A DNA stretch of 64,000 bases, from NCBI RefSeq assembly GCF_000485595.1, contig NW_014577431.1, positions 423,208 through 487,207 on the forward strand, in the 5' to 3' direction. This stretch comes from Priapulus caudatus (Eukaryota > Priapulida > Priapulimorpha > Priapulimorphida > Priapulidae). The notes below the pieces were generated by a model. It ran no database searches and had not been told where the DNA came from. It saw only the letters and a program-made list of their open reading frames with translations. This document shows, piece by piece, positions 32,458 through 43,737 of this stretch (position 1 is its first letter; each line of letters opens with the position of its first letter). The position numbers and the translations under genes are program-made.

Positions 32458-33010
32458 TTATTTATTTATTTATTTTATTTATTTATTATTTGGTATTAAT
32501 TTATTTGTATTGTCGTGCTATTCTGTTTTGATCGGTAAGCATTAGGGTCCTACATATATGTATTATTCGATCTCCCGTCTTTCTTCTGTTTTTCTTGTAG
32601 CTATTAATTAATACGCGCAATTGTCATTTTCTTCTAGTCTTCTATTACCTATTAATTGGTTGTGGGTGTTTTATTTTTTATTTGATTTGTCACGATAGTA
32701 GTTACCGTAATGTTTGTATATTTATTTCCATTTATTGTGCGTTTGTTTTTATTTAATCAGTCATGTCAACTCGTATCGTCCCTTTGCTTTTCAATTCACC
32801 CAATCATAATGTGTTGCCTGTTTTAATTTTGTTTATTTTTATTTATTTGTCATCATCGGTAACGCGGTCATATCGCATTGCTATTTAAAATAACGTGTTT
32901 CCATTCTGTTTGTTGTCGCCTGACGATAGAGACTAAATGTTCTCGAAAGCTCGCCGTAATAAAATTGGACACTTAATTTTTTATTTTTTATTTTTGATCT
33001 TATTATATAT
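32378..33010 (-). mobile_element. Penelope-type leader fragment, inverted (segmental copy 1)
   Basis: From about 32560 to 32985 this is the diverged reverse complement of the leader at the start of blocks A and B (20474-20870; 48747-49130), including the CGCCTGACGA...CTCGAAAGCTCG hammerhead-like motif (core 32920-32926, GAAA 32945-32948). The first part holds TA and TTTA runs. It has single-base indels relative to 54293-54927. Confidence 0.6.
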
Positions 33011-36000
33011 ATATTTATAATATATATATATATATTATATATATGTGTATGGTTGTGTGGGTGTGTGTGTGTGTGGTGCTGTGTGTGTGTGTCTGTGTTG
33101 TGTACCGTGGTGTGTATATATGTATGTCGTGTGCTGTGTCGTGTGTGTGTTGTGTTGTGTGTGTGTGTGTGCCTGTGGGGTGTGTTGTGTGCGGCGGCGT
33201 TCGTGCGTGGGTGTGGTGCATACGTTCATGTGCGTATGGTGTACCCGTATGTGAATTGGATATGATCAGTTAGCCAACACGCATGACACGCTGTACACAA
33301 ACGCGACAAACGCTCGGAGTCTAGATGAAGTGTTCATATTTGTGCATAGAATATGACTATATAAATATACTAATCCCTACTCACTGGCTAAACTTTAAAA
33401 CACTCACTTTAAACAATTTAGACCTTATAGACTTACTGATCTTACCTTGAATCCTACCTTTGAATGCAACCTAGGATGAGTGGGTCCAAACTGATACGTA
33501 TGCATGGAAACCGAACACGATATACATTTAATGTACATTTCTTCTAATAATATCCACGTACATTTGTTATTTTGCCTGAGTTCATTCGGGATGCGCAAGA
33601 AGGTAACACACACGGTAGCTATGCTCTCGTTCCTTAAGGTCTCCGGTGCTGCAAATGACAACGAATCCTAAGGAAATCATAACCATGCATCCACACGGCT
33701 TACTCCCACCATGGGCTACCAGGCTGGACGGCCTGCTTAATTTCATACTTATCCAAAATTCATGGTTCTGTGCGGCGGGGAATAGCCCAGGGCATGGATT
33801 ATGCAATGCTGCAATTTGTGCCGTCTAATCGCCTTACTATTTTTGGATTCCAAGCAGGCATTTGTACGCATTTTTACTTCACTTAGAAGATACCGGTATT
33901 TATGCTCCAATCGCCGTGTGCTTTTAAGTCATTTACGCCTTGCTACTGGGAACCTTAGCTTTATATTTTAGACATGTTGGGATCTGTAGATGTAACGCCA
34001 TTTTTTATACTGTGTGGGTAGATTGCTCCTCCACTCTCCCCCAGTGGCAGTGTATTAAGCCGCGAAATATATTTCCAAAGTTAAGATACTCTCAAATTAC
34101 GTATTGATAGCACACCAGGAGTGCGGCGACAAAGGTTCATGATCCAACTCGCTAGTTTGTTGGTAAGGTACGGTCATATGCGTCACTTTGCCTATTAAGC
34201 AGACCTGGATGAAGGCGTTAGCGCGATATTTCATCGTAAACGAGTTAGCGCCCCTTGTCAAATAGGCAGAGCGTAGTCTCTGGCTCTCAGAAGGTCGAGG
34301 GGTGGCTGTTTGTTTTTTAACATAGTAAAAACCCAAATAAATGTAAATAACCGTAAATTCTGGAAAGATTAAATCGCCACTGTACTCGTCGGATGAAACG
34401 AATCGTCCCAAACTTACTCCGAGTCATGTTGTGCCCGTACCTCAAATAGAGCGCATAGCTACATGTCACAGCCCACGAGCGTGGCGGCGTCTGTTTCGTG
34501 GGTGCGATGCGCTTGGCGTTGTATGTTGCCCGTGCTGCGCCGTGCATCGCGTACGCTGAGTTTGCACGTACCATAAAAATTGATGTCTGTACGCATCTAA
34601 CTCAGACGTATGCTTCTTAGTAATTATTGACAACTCAGGAGCCATAGTTTGCGCTCCAGTCGCGACATGTGGCCAAAGGCGATGAACGTTGGGCTCCACA
34701 TTATGATCTCTAATCCAAAAACATATAAGGTCGCACCGATCTAGGGAGTGCGTGTATTTACTCACGCCGCCTTACGGGTGGTGGCGTCTCCACTCTCAGT
34801 CGTACGGGTGTCTGTACAACCAGTAGAAGCATCCAATATAGGCCAGGCGTCGCCCCACAATAAGCATCGAACAGAAATTAATTAAAAATCAGCTCACAAC
34901 TGTTCGTGCGCCACTACACCACACAACTGACACTTTGTTCATGTTAACATTTACTACCAGATTTCCAATGCTCCTATTCTCCGCCGAAACTTATTTGCCA
35001 GGCTCCTTTATCGACGCCAGATTCTCTTGAAGTATTTCGGATCACCTCCAATACAACAAATATGGCCAACTCGGTCACCCATGGCTCACGCCACTCTGAC
35101 CGGAATGTCACAACTACACGACCAATACACCACTTCTACCTTCTAAAGCTTTTGCCTAGACGTCATCCGAGCATCTACTTGCCGTGCATACTGCAAATTA
35201 TCTGCACTCTAGTGGCGAATCTTCACGTCCAAAAAGCTCTAACGAGACAGATCAGTGCAACGAGCGTGACACAATTCCTGCGGCTGCCTGTAGCTGTTCG
35301 TCATGCCTCCCTGTATTGCGTTAGCGTGTGGTCGTCGCAGGATCGATTACACGGGATCCGAAGCAAACAGGGCTTTCACTGCCTGATTAATGCTTCACTT
35401 CGTATATATTCCTACCGGCGTCTAGCGTCTAATATGTTTCTTATTGTTTTATGTAATTATCTGCTGTAAAGGGACTGGTTAGGCAGGCTCATAGCCAGCT
35501 CAACATGGACCCATCTCGACTTCACTATCTTGCTTGTTTTAGTACTTGACCTCCAACCAAACCAGTGAAAAGATCCGAATGCTGTAGACGAACAATTTCC
35601 CCGGTGCCAGGGAGGACGCGTGTATTTCACTGCACCGTGTGCAACCCATTCGTTACATTTTTCCATCAGCCTCTGACGAGAAAACTAGCAGATGTTCGTT
35701 CATTGTATTGTCACGGGACTTGCGTGAGGAGTACTCTCGATAGCGTCCGAATATATCTTATAACGGGAACGGATGCTTTTACGTTTGGCGTGAAACGAAA
35801 AAACTGTTACGCCGAATCTGTAGCATCTCTTACAAATTGCAAATAACAGTCGGAATTGAACCAAAACGAAAAAAAAGAATCCGAATAACTAGAGCATAGA
35901 AATTTAAAATATAGTACATTACTATTCGAAACGCCGACCAGAATGTGTGCGGATTGCAGATCATTGTTTCCTAAAAATTTGGACGCTTTTCTTGATAAGC

Positions 36001-38700
36001 TAGGAAATGTATACTAAAGATAAACATCGATTTACGCTACTCTTACTTCCGATTACTGCATAATAACAGCGCGGTCGGGGGGGGTGTTGTTTTCAGCATT
36101 AACGTAAAGGCATATACGTACTTACATCGGTACCTTTGGTTTCCCCCGCGAAAACCCGCATACACATACCTTACATAGGAGATTCACTATAACGTATTAC
36201 TTATTTACAAAGGACGGCCACAATTTACTACTGTCCCGGTAGTAACAGAAACTACAAAACGCGTACTCGTGTAGCAGGGATTTCGGCGATTTTGTGAAAC
36301 GGAATGGGGATGACCTATCTCACACAGCAATGAACTTGACATCCTTGAGGGGTTTCCACCACTGTTGCCAGGTCAGTGAAAGAAGTAGAAGAAGAGAAGA
36401 AAAACGAAGAAGCGCCAATAAACTACCGTATATATTCTCTTTGCGGGGATTGACCATGTATTAACGCCATGGAAGCAAACTGTTATGGCAAACCTAGGAA
36501 AACACTTCGTTAATTAAAACCTATAATAGCATCAAAATCAGCAGGGTTACTATGGTAATAATATTGCCCACGTGACGTTGTTGCTGCGATACGCCGACAA
36601 ACGGGTGAAATTAAAATTTCGCTTATTGCCCACCGTAGTATTATTGTGCATCGAAAACTTATCAATGGTGAAGCCTGTGCCTGTGGTGCAATAATTGAGT
36701 TGACTTAAAAGGAAGCACGTGAGATTAGCCCACACCCGAAGCGCCGCCGAAGGTATTGCGCGAATGTATCATCACTACTGCTATCGGCCGTACAATTTTT
36801 TCATTCTCTTTCAATCTCGTCCTTAGCATCGCGGGCTTCTTACAGGGGAAATATATTTTCAAACCCCGGAAAAGATTGCGTACCTTCCAACGATCCGAGG
36901 ACTGGAGATTACACGCATTTAGAAATGGAGGATTAAATGTTTGGTGTGCACGGCAGAGTGATTGCAACAAATCAGCAGACGAAACGCGACATTTATCATC
37001 GTTGTCATATGTCGTCATCGGCCTACCAGCAACTAACTTTATTGTGATTGGTCAGTAATTCTTATCTTGGGTCTTGTACACGATAATTCTATGTAGACCA
37101 GCGCGACATGATAACCCCTATTGACTCAGTGATTGTTAATGTGCACAAAAACCATCAGTTGGCTTTGTGCTCCAACCTGTCCAGCCTACATTCCAGCTAC
37201 ACCCAATTTAATTGGGCCCTTCATACACCCAATTTACAGGACAGGCCATGCGAACAGCTGGGATATCAGGTGACAACGTTTTTCATTGCGAAGAAATATA
37301 ATCAGAAAATCCTCGCTTGCCGGCGCTCGACATAAAGCGCGCGGATTTTCCTATTTTGTGAACGTTAGACTTTACTTTGCCAGGCTGGGGATGAATGTTA
37401 CTTGTAAACGCTAATGAAACCCGTTTATCTAACAGTAAAACGAGAGCGGAAAATCAGTTTTCGTCGGAAAATACATGGCGTCGTACAATCATTACGAGAT
37501 CGTCACGTGGCGTGGGGATGCTACCAATCCTCCTGCAAACCGCGTAGCTCACAATTGGGAAGGGTAATCACGAAGCAAAATATATTAATGTATTTAATAT
37601 AATATTTTAAATACACATTACCGGCGAGTATATAACTATTATATACGCCAATAAAATTTCTATAGAATAAACAATTTATATGTATTTTAAATTACTATAT
37701 CTTCTACGAAGTTAGTTTATCGACTGTGGAAATTATCATCAAATTTATTGAAATTTAAAGAAATTAAAGTAAATTTGAAATATTGGCTCTATGAACATAT
37801 ATTCCGCTTAAGTTCTTTAAATTTTTACTTAATCATTCACAAATTTCCAGTCTAGACTTTTATTTAATTTTACTTTCCTGCCCACCTGGTCCCCAACGTC
37901 CTCCAAACATCTGTCATTGCTATCCACCATTAATAATAAATATATATAAATTTTCTCCTAGTTCGTTATCCGATCTACGGCCCTGAATGATTGTTTACAC
38001 TTGTGCTTTTCAACTTATCAAACTAATGCGTTTATTTCACGCCCATCTAGTAAAGCAAACCTCGCGCGGATCCGTTAGAATCTCCTCATCTTCTCCACTT
38101 TTGGTAGATGAAATCGGACGTCAGACGAATAGTGCGCCGCATAGTTCGCGCATGATTCGACCACCTGCTTTGCTGGAGATGTTATATATACCCATTAATT
38201 ACACAATATTAATATACACAATACATTATAATAATATAGATATACTATATATATACTAGATAATTTTACTACCAACGTATCCATCCAAGGTACGGGTGTT
38301 AGTCTTGATTGCTAAAGTGGTGGTTATTGGATGCTCACAGCGGCAGTCATTTCAGGAAAAAATTAGCAAAAAAAGGAGAAAAGTTTCCTGGGCGAGAGCG
38401 TGCCGTGCATGGCAGTAAGACAGCCGTTTGACGGTAACATTTCGTGCCACTCGTTAAATAAGAAGTGACGATTATTGAACGAAAGGATTTGCTCGCATAA
38501 GTCATTCGCGTACAATAATTTTATTTTTTATATAAAATATCCTCACTCCCTGGGAGCCGCCCAGAGAGCATTGTTTATTGAAGTGTTACCAAGTCCCGAG
38601 ATATAACGTGAATTTATCATTCCCTAACAGTAACTAACTAAGAAGTAATGTAATAAATTTCTTTGTAGTACAATTATTTGTGGCCTTTGTTATCTGGATG
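32906..38700. repeat. 5795-bp block, identical to 54828-60622
   Basis: Checked at both edges and through matching internal landmarks at a constant offset of 21922. It begins in CTGTTTGTTGTCG and ends at TTATCTGGATG. Inside are a GT-rich tract (33040-33225) and about 5.4 kb of AT-rich non-coding DNA. The open frames (for example 35062-35469, 34097-34411) match no family, and none should be taken as a gene. Outside the block the two copies remain homologous but full of small indels. Confidence 0.9.
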
Positions 38701-38874
38701 TTAGCAACATATGCGTTGGGATTGTGTCCCAACGCGTGAACAGTGCTATTATGAAAGCCACTAGCAGGCATACCGGCGTTGCCGGGGAAATCGGCAGTGG
38801 GCTGTTACTGTGCGTGGACCGCTTGGTTACCAAAGGAAATATTTCAAAAAAAATACGAAACTATCCTAGTCTAT

Positions 38875-39385
38875 CCATGCTATCCCATCCATCCATCATC
38901 CATCCAGTTCCATCCAGTGCCATACATCCATCCATCCATTCCAAGCCATCCACTCCATACCATCCATGCCATCCATCCATCCATTCCACTCCATCTAATC
39001 CATCACTCCATCCATTCCATCATCATCAATTCATCCATCCCATCCCATCGCCACCGCATCCCATATCCCATCCCATCCCATCCCCATATCCTATCCCATT
39101 CCCATCCCATCTCATCGCATCGCATCGCATCGGTCATCCCATTGTCATTGCATCCCATGCCATGCCATACATGTCTCATGCCATACCATGTCATGCCATC
39201 CATGCCATCGATATGCCATGCCATCCCATCTCATATTCCATCCCGATTACCATCCACGCTCCCAACCCAGGCCCATCCCATCCCGTCACATGAGCCCATC
39301 CCATGCTCATCCATCCATCCCATCCCATGCATTCCCCCATATCCATCGCATTCACATGCCAGTCCCATCCATCCATCCCATCCCC
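38875..39385 (+). repeat. CATCC/CCATC minisatellite (copy 1)
   Basis: Tandem CATCCATCC and CCATCCCATGCC units. Proline/histidine/serine/isoleucine frames of about 200 residues are repeat translations. Confidence 0.95.
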
Positions 39386-39541
39386 AAACTCAGTAAAGAA
39401 ACATAATAAGAAATCAAAAGATTGAAAAGACTATTAAAGAATAAAAAAAATAAAATAAAAAGTAAAAAAAAGTAAAAATTAATACATACTAAAGCGGTAG
39501 GTAAAAAGGGAAAAAAAAAGGGGAAAAAAAGGGAAATAAGT

Positions 39542-39623
39542 TTCCCCAGCTGCCGGACTTCGAACCCGGAATCCGGTCGTGTAGGAGACGGATGTTTTAG
39601 GCGATGTAGGCCACTGCGCCGTT
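39542..39623 (-). pseudogene. tRNA-Arg(CCU)-derived element (copy 1)
   Basis: Minus strand GGCGCAGTGGCCTA(C)ATCGC...CTCCTACACG..ATTCCGGGTTCGAAGTCCGG follows the layout of tRNA-Arg with anticodon CCU: box A GTGGCCTAAT, CTCCTA anticodon loop, box B GGTTCGA. The T-stem pairs well here (CCGGG/TCCGG), but the acceptor stem does not, so it is a tRNA-derived SINE head or pseudogene. Small indels compared with 61361-61436. Confidence 0.6.
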
Positions 39624-40539
39624 CAAGCGTATACAGAATGATTAACACGTACGTGATGTTAATCCTGTACGGCACCGCCATCTATTTGAATGAATAGAAT
39701 TTTATCATATTTTTAACTTTTTAACTTTTCTAAATTTTTTGTAATTCAGCCAGAACCACCTCCATACGTGGTAGATTTCTGAAAGAATACCCTTCTTCGT
39801 TAATGGGCATAAAATGGGGCGGGCCCGGGCACCCGGGCCGTCACCCGACGTGACCGGTTGCCTTTCCCAGCCTTGGTTTGGGACTTTCGTAAATAATGAA
39901 ATGCTGCGCGATGGTCATGTCGCATCGTAACAGGGAAAATTTTTCTGCCATTTTCACTCTGCTGTCGGAATCTGTTGGAACGAGTGACAGTCTATTCCAT
40001 TTGAATCAATATTTCAATAACACACACAATTTTCTGGTGTTCGGTAGCTAAGGCTTTACATGCCACAGGCGCCATCTCCTTGGATAGTTTTTATATAGTA
40101 AATATTGGGGATTTTCAATAAAATAAAGTGTTATTGTATATTGTATTGTTACCCACGATTTACGGCCCCTATATAAACCTATTCTGTATTTTTTACTAAT
40201 TTATGCCGGTATCTTCTCCTTATGCGAGTCTTCCCTATGTCCGATCTTTTTACAGCGTGTTGCGCTGTAAGGGTTATTCTGCTGTCGCCCTCTCCATGCT
40301 TATTCTTGCGCCAGCCGCACACTCCGAATTTTGGAAATATCCCCGCTCAATGCTCCCCTTGTTAACTTCTTTCGGCTCAGGTGCGCTTTCAGGTTGTTCT
40401 ATAACTCTCGTTACCGTTCCAAGATCTGATGTCTTAGGGAAGAGAACGATCGGTCGGCTCGAATCTCGGTGCAGTCGCATATCAATTGTATCTCTTGCCT
40501 TCCATTACTCGTATGATTTACGGTCCGATAACATTATGC

Positions 40540-40710
40540 TTCGTCCTGCTCAATGATTATATATTTCCCTCATCAGATGATACTACATTTTTTCAGTTCG
40601 GAATCTTATATTATCGTTATATACGCTCCTTTATAATCATTAATTAAATCCCCTTAGGTGCATGAATAGTTGGCTGCTTTTTTATTTGAAGATTACGTTG
40701 TGTATGCGGA
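40540..40710 (-). pseudogene. LINE reverse-transcriptase fragment (copy 1)
   Basis: Counterpart of 61960-62500, recognisable through the shared CAGTTCGGA...ATCATTAATTAAATCCCC and GAATAGTTGG words, but too broken to read as protein. Confidence 0.45.
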
Positions 40711-41093
40711 TGTAAGACGCGCCCGTATTTATATTATCTTCCTATGTCTCCTTTTCCCTGTTCCTGTGCTCAGTTAGTGACATGGAGATTTTCGTCGTCT
40801 CAGCATTAAAGCCGGTTAGTAATTTGGCTGTCGTCTTCCGTCGATCCTTACTCTAGTAATTCTCGACTCAGAGTTTCTTAATGAACTGTGAAATATAAAC
40901 ATTTCCTCTCTATTGATGGAATGTCGCTGGAGTCGTACTCGGCTTGAGCCGATATTAGTGGAGGCGACGATAGGACCGTCGAGTGGCGCTCGGCCGTCTC
41001 GTCTTGTTCTCACCGTAGTTGTGATGTCTAGTGAGAGCTCTGCCACAGACTGTCCCTGACATAATATTCCGTTTCGGTAACGATAGACTTATG

Positions 41094-42440
41094 TCATTGT
41101 GCTCTGCTCTCGAACATACGAGACGATTCATACTTTCCAGACCGTAAATTATCCGGCTTGACCGCCTGCGCTGCTCTGGGAGGCACGGCGTTGTGCCCGC
41201 CCTGAAGACAGTACTCGCATAGGGGAGCAGTCTCTTCGACTGCGGATGCAGCTGGTCCTCCCGAGCTCCTCCAGCTGCTGCGGCGCTGCGTGACGCTGTC
41301 TCGCATTGCGACCGAGTTACCGGCGCTCTCAGTTATCCCGGCGCGTCAGCTGGATCGTCATGCCAGCGACGGCTCCGACTTCTAGCTTGGTCAGGCTTTC
41401 GATGTCACTTCGCCGCTCCCGCGCGGAATCGGGCTTCGCTCTCTCGCGCGAACCGACTGCGGAGCCCGCGTCGGCCGTCAGTGCCGCTCGAGTACGCCGC
41501 CCTCCGATCACGTACGCGAGTATATGTGGGCGCGGACATCGGCGCACCGCCTCGCACAGGGCACCACAACTCTTCTTCTGTGCTCTCGCTGACGTCACTC
41601 AAGTCTCGTGCTATCACTGTATGTCTCTTTCGGCGTTATGTCGGGAGTCGGGACTAATTGCGCGCGTCGGCGGACTCCTGCCGCGCGCCTGGCATATCGA
41701 CGCAGGTGTTGTAGCCGCGAGAAGCTGTACATTGTTATATAGTATGCCCTTCGTTTGCCACGCGAGTGCCGAGCGACCTTGCGAGACAGGGAGAGGTGTG
41801 AAATTAAGTGTCTCACCAGACTCCGCGCCACGGCTGAGCCAGAAAACACTTCTCTTGCCTCGTCCAGCGCCGCGGTGGCGGCGCTTGCCGACGCGCGGCC
41901 GCGACGTCGTGTCGACGTACTCGACGCCTGTAGCCGGAAACGGGTCTGCGTCGGCTCGCTTTGCGCGTCACCCGCGGTACGGCGCGTGGAGCTCCCCGTT
42001 CGGCTATACGCGCGCTCCGGTCAACCGCTCGTCGGCGACGTCCTGTCCGGGTTATTGGCTTCCGTGATACCTAGCACCCGCGCGGTGTATTGCTCTAACT
42101 GCATGTGCCGCCCTGCCTGCGCACGCGACCCGATGTCTCCGTCGTCGAGCAGAGCATCGGTGCTGCGCACGCCGCATGGCGCGCGCGTCGGCGGGGGTTT
42201 CGTGCCGGGACGCGGCAGTGTGCGAGACTGCGATCTTTGCCTCGTCGGGCGGCGCGCCAGGCGGCTCATGTAGCGGACGATATTTCCTGCTCCTCGTGCG
42301 TCGCGAAAGCGGGTACCTCGAGCGCCGTAGCTCGCCCGCCACACGCTCCTCCGCCTCAGGCGTCGCCCTGGTGACGCTGTTGTCCGTCCTGGTGTGTGTG
42401 CGTGTGTGTGTGTGCGCGCGCGCGCGTGTGCGTGCGTAAC
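41094..42440. other. 1.3-kb GC- and CpG-rich region
   Basis: Dense in CG dinucleotides over its whole length, ending in a short GTGTGCGCGCGCG run. It lies within the receptor intron. Long open frames on both strands (up to 253 codons at 41306-42067) arise because GC-rich DNA has few stops. None shows domain features. It could be a CpG island with an internal promoter, or a GC-rich repeat. Confidence 0.5.
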
Positions 42441-42614
42441 ATGTGTCAGCCTCTGAACTGACAAATCACATACACGCCACATATCTAAAACATGTTCGTA
42501 GTACGCGACAAAAATTGCCAAGCTCATATCTGTTAAAATATCTCAATTAGAGCGACGCATCTACATCTATCACATAGCAATTATTCCGAACGTAAGATTG
42601 TAAAACACGCCGAC

Positions 42615-42722
42615 CATGAGATTATCTATCGCTTCATCCGGGTCCTTGCTGGGATGGAACGTCTCCGTTGTGATAATCTCAAAGTTCTCCGCATGCATGA
42701 GCGGAATCAGCGCTTCCCTAAC
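42615..42722 (-). CDS. GABA-B-type receptor, ligand-binding-domain exon 2 of those seen
   Basis: 36 codons beginning after CTGTTAGCAG: VREALIPLMHAENFEIITTE followed by TFHPSKDPDEAIDNLM. It corresponds to the GABA-B segment after EVFTST, that is ...(L)..(A)..EI....(S/T)F..DP...(I/V)KNL. The phase is 0 at the start, matching the upstream exon. The proposed donor after ATG is GTCGGC, which is weak, so the 3' edge may differ slightly. Confidence 0.75.
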
Positions 42723-43379
42723 CTGCTAACAGAACGACCGCAATGACCTTGAACTACAAATCGTAGATCCATAATCACATGGCGTGCTTTCGTTCTACAA
42801 GTAATACTATAATTACAATACTATAAGTAGTATATATACACACTTAGTGCATATATAGTAAATATAATATATCTAATACATATTTGTGGAAGTTTCTCTG
42901 TTTGTCTGTTCTTGATGCAAATTAATATGGGCCACTCTAAATACGTCCAACAATGGCCATTAGATGTAACTTTGGATGCTGAATGTCATGGGCACATTGG
43001 ATTTGACCTCCGATGTCATCTGACGTCGCAAAAGGAAAAATCATGCAATTTGCATCGAGAACAGACAAACAGAGAAACTTCCACAAATATGTATTAGATG
43101 TAGTACATGTAGTATACATGTAGAATATATAATACATATAGTACATGTAGTATAGAACCTATCGTATATAACTTACAACAACAGTAACCGATGATAGTGT
43201 GATTATAAATAAGATGACACACGTACATATAGTACACGTAGTATCGAACCTATCGTACAGCATCTATATCAACAGTAAACGATGATATAGCTTGACTATA
43301 ATTCAAATCAGGAGTTCTCGAGTCATCGACTATAATATTATTATGCTACACTCCTGATGATGAGATGCCTGACACGTAC

Positions 43380-43550
43380 GCTGGTGAAGATCTCCTGTGT
43401 TTCCTGCAGGACGCCGATGCGTCGCCAGCCCATGTACTTCATCAGCTGCACGCGGGTCGGGTTCATGCTCAGGTCAGACGTCGACGTGCGGAAAAACTTC
43501 GGAAATCGTTTGCGCGACGACAACGCCGGACTCACAGAGCTGGGCGAAAT
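43380..43550 (-). CDS. GABA-B-type receptor, ligand-binding-domain exon 1 of those seen
   Basis: 57 codons, phase 0 at both ends, between CTTCCTCTCTCAG|ATT and ACCAGC|GTACGT. Key motifs are SSVSPALSSRKRFPKFFRT and NPTRVQLMKYMGWRRIGVLQ, then EIFTS. In GABA-B receptors this is the S-SPALS..+FP.FFRT.PS...NPTR segment of lobe 1; the SPALS serines line the agonist pocket in subunit 1. The TSD after FFRT resembles subunit 2 (PSD). The protein is therefore a GABA-B-like family-C GPCR, with subunit class undecided. Earlier exons (signal peptide, first lobe start) were not found between here and 64000. Confidence 0.9.
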
Positions 43551-43592
43551 CTGAGAGAGGAAGGCGCTTGATGTTACGGGGTGATGAGATAG

Positions 43593-43658
43593 CGGGGGAG
43601 AGAGAGAGAGAGAGAGAGAGGAAAGGGGAAGGAGAGAGGGGAAGGGTGTGTGTGTGTG

Positions 43659-43733
<75 letters not shown>
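43593..43733 (+). repeat. (GA)n followed by (GT)n microsatellites
   Basis: GA run (43598-43622) then GT run (43647-43724) ending in GCGCGCG. It is the point where unique receptor-gene sequence passes into the third version of the 5.8-kb unit. Confidence 0.95.

Positions 43734-43737
<4 letters not shown>

Larger units (their letters stand above)
38701..40710. repeat. Indel-rich right flank of segmental copy 1
   Basis: Homologous to 60623-62300 in the same order: CCCGGCGTTGCC word, CATCC minisatellite, tRNA-Arg-like element, AT-rich spacer and LINE fragment. It differs from that copy by frequent single-base insertions and deletions. Confidence 0.75.

Noticed and set aside
35062-35469. 135-residue frame in the duplicated block (also 56984-57391)
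   Set aside because: No family resemblance, and the third version of the unit breaks the frame repeatedly, so it is not under coding constraint.
38724-39396. 189-205-residue Pro/His/Ser frames (also 60667-61266)
   Set aside because: Translations of the CATCC minisatellite; lengths differ between the copies because of indels.
41306-42273. 253- and 172-codon open frames
   Set aside because: Overlapping long frames on several strands are expected in CpG-rich DNA with few stops; no motif or splice support.
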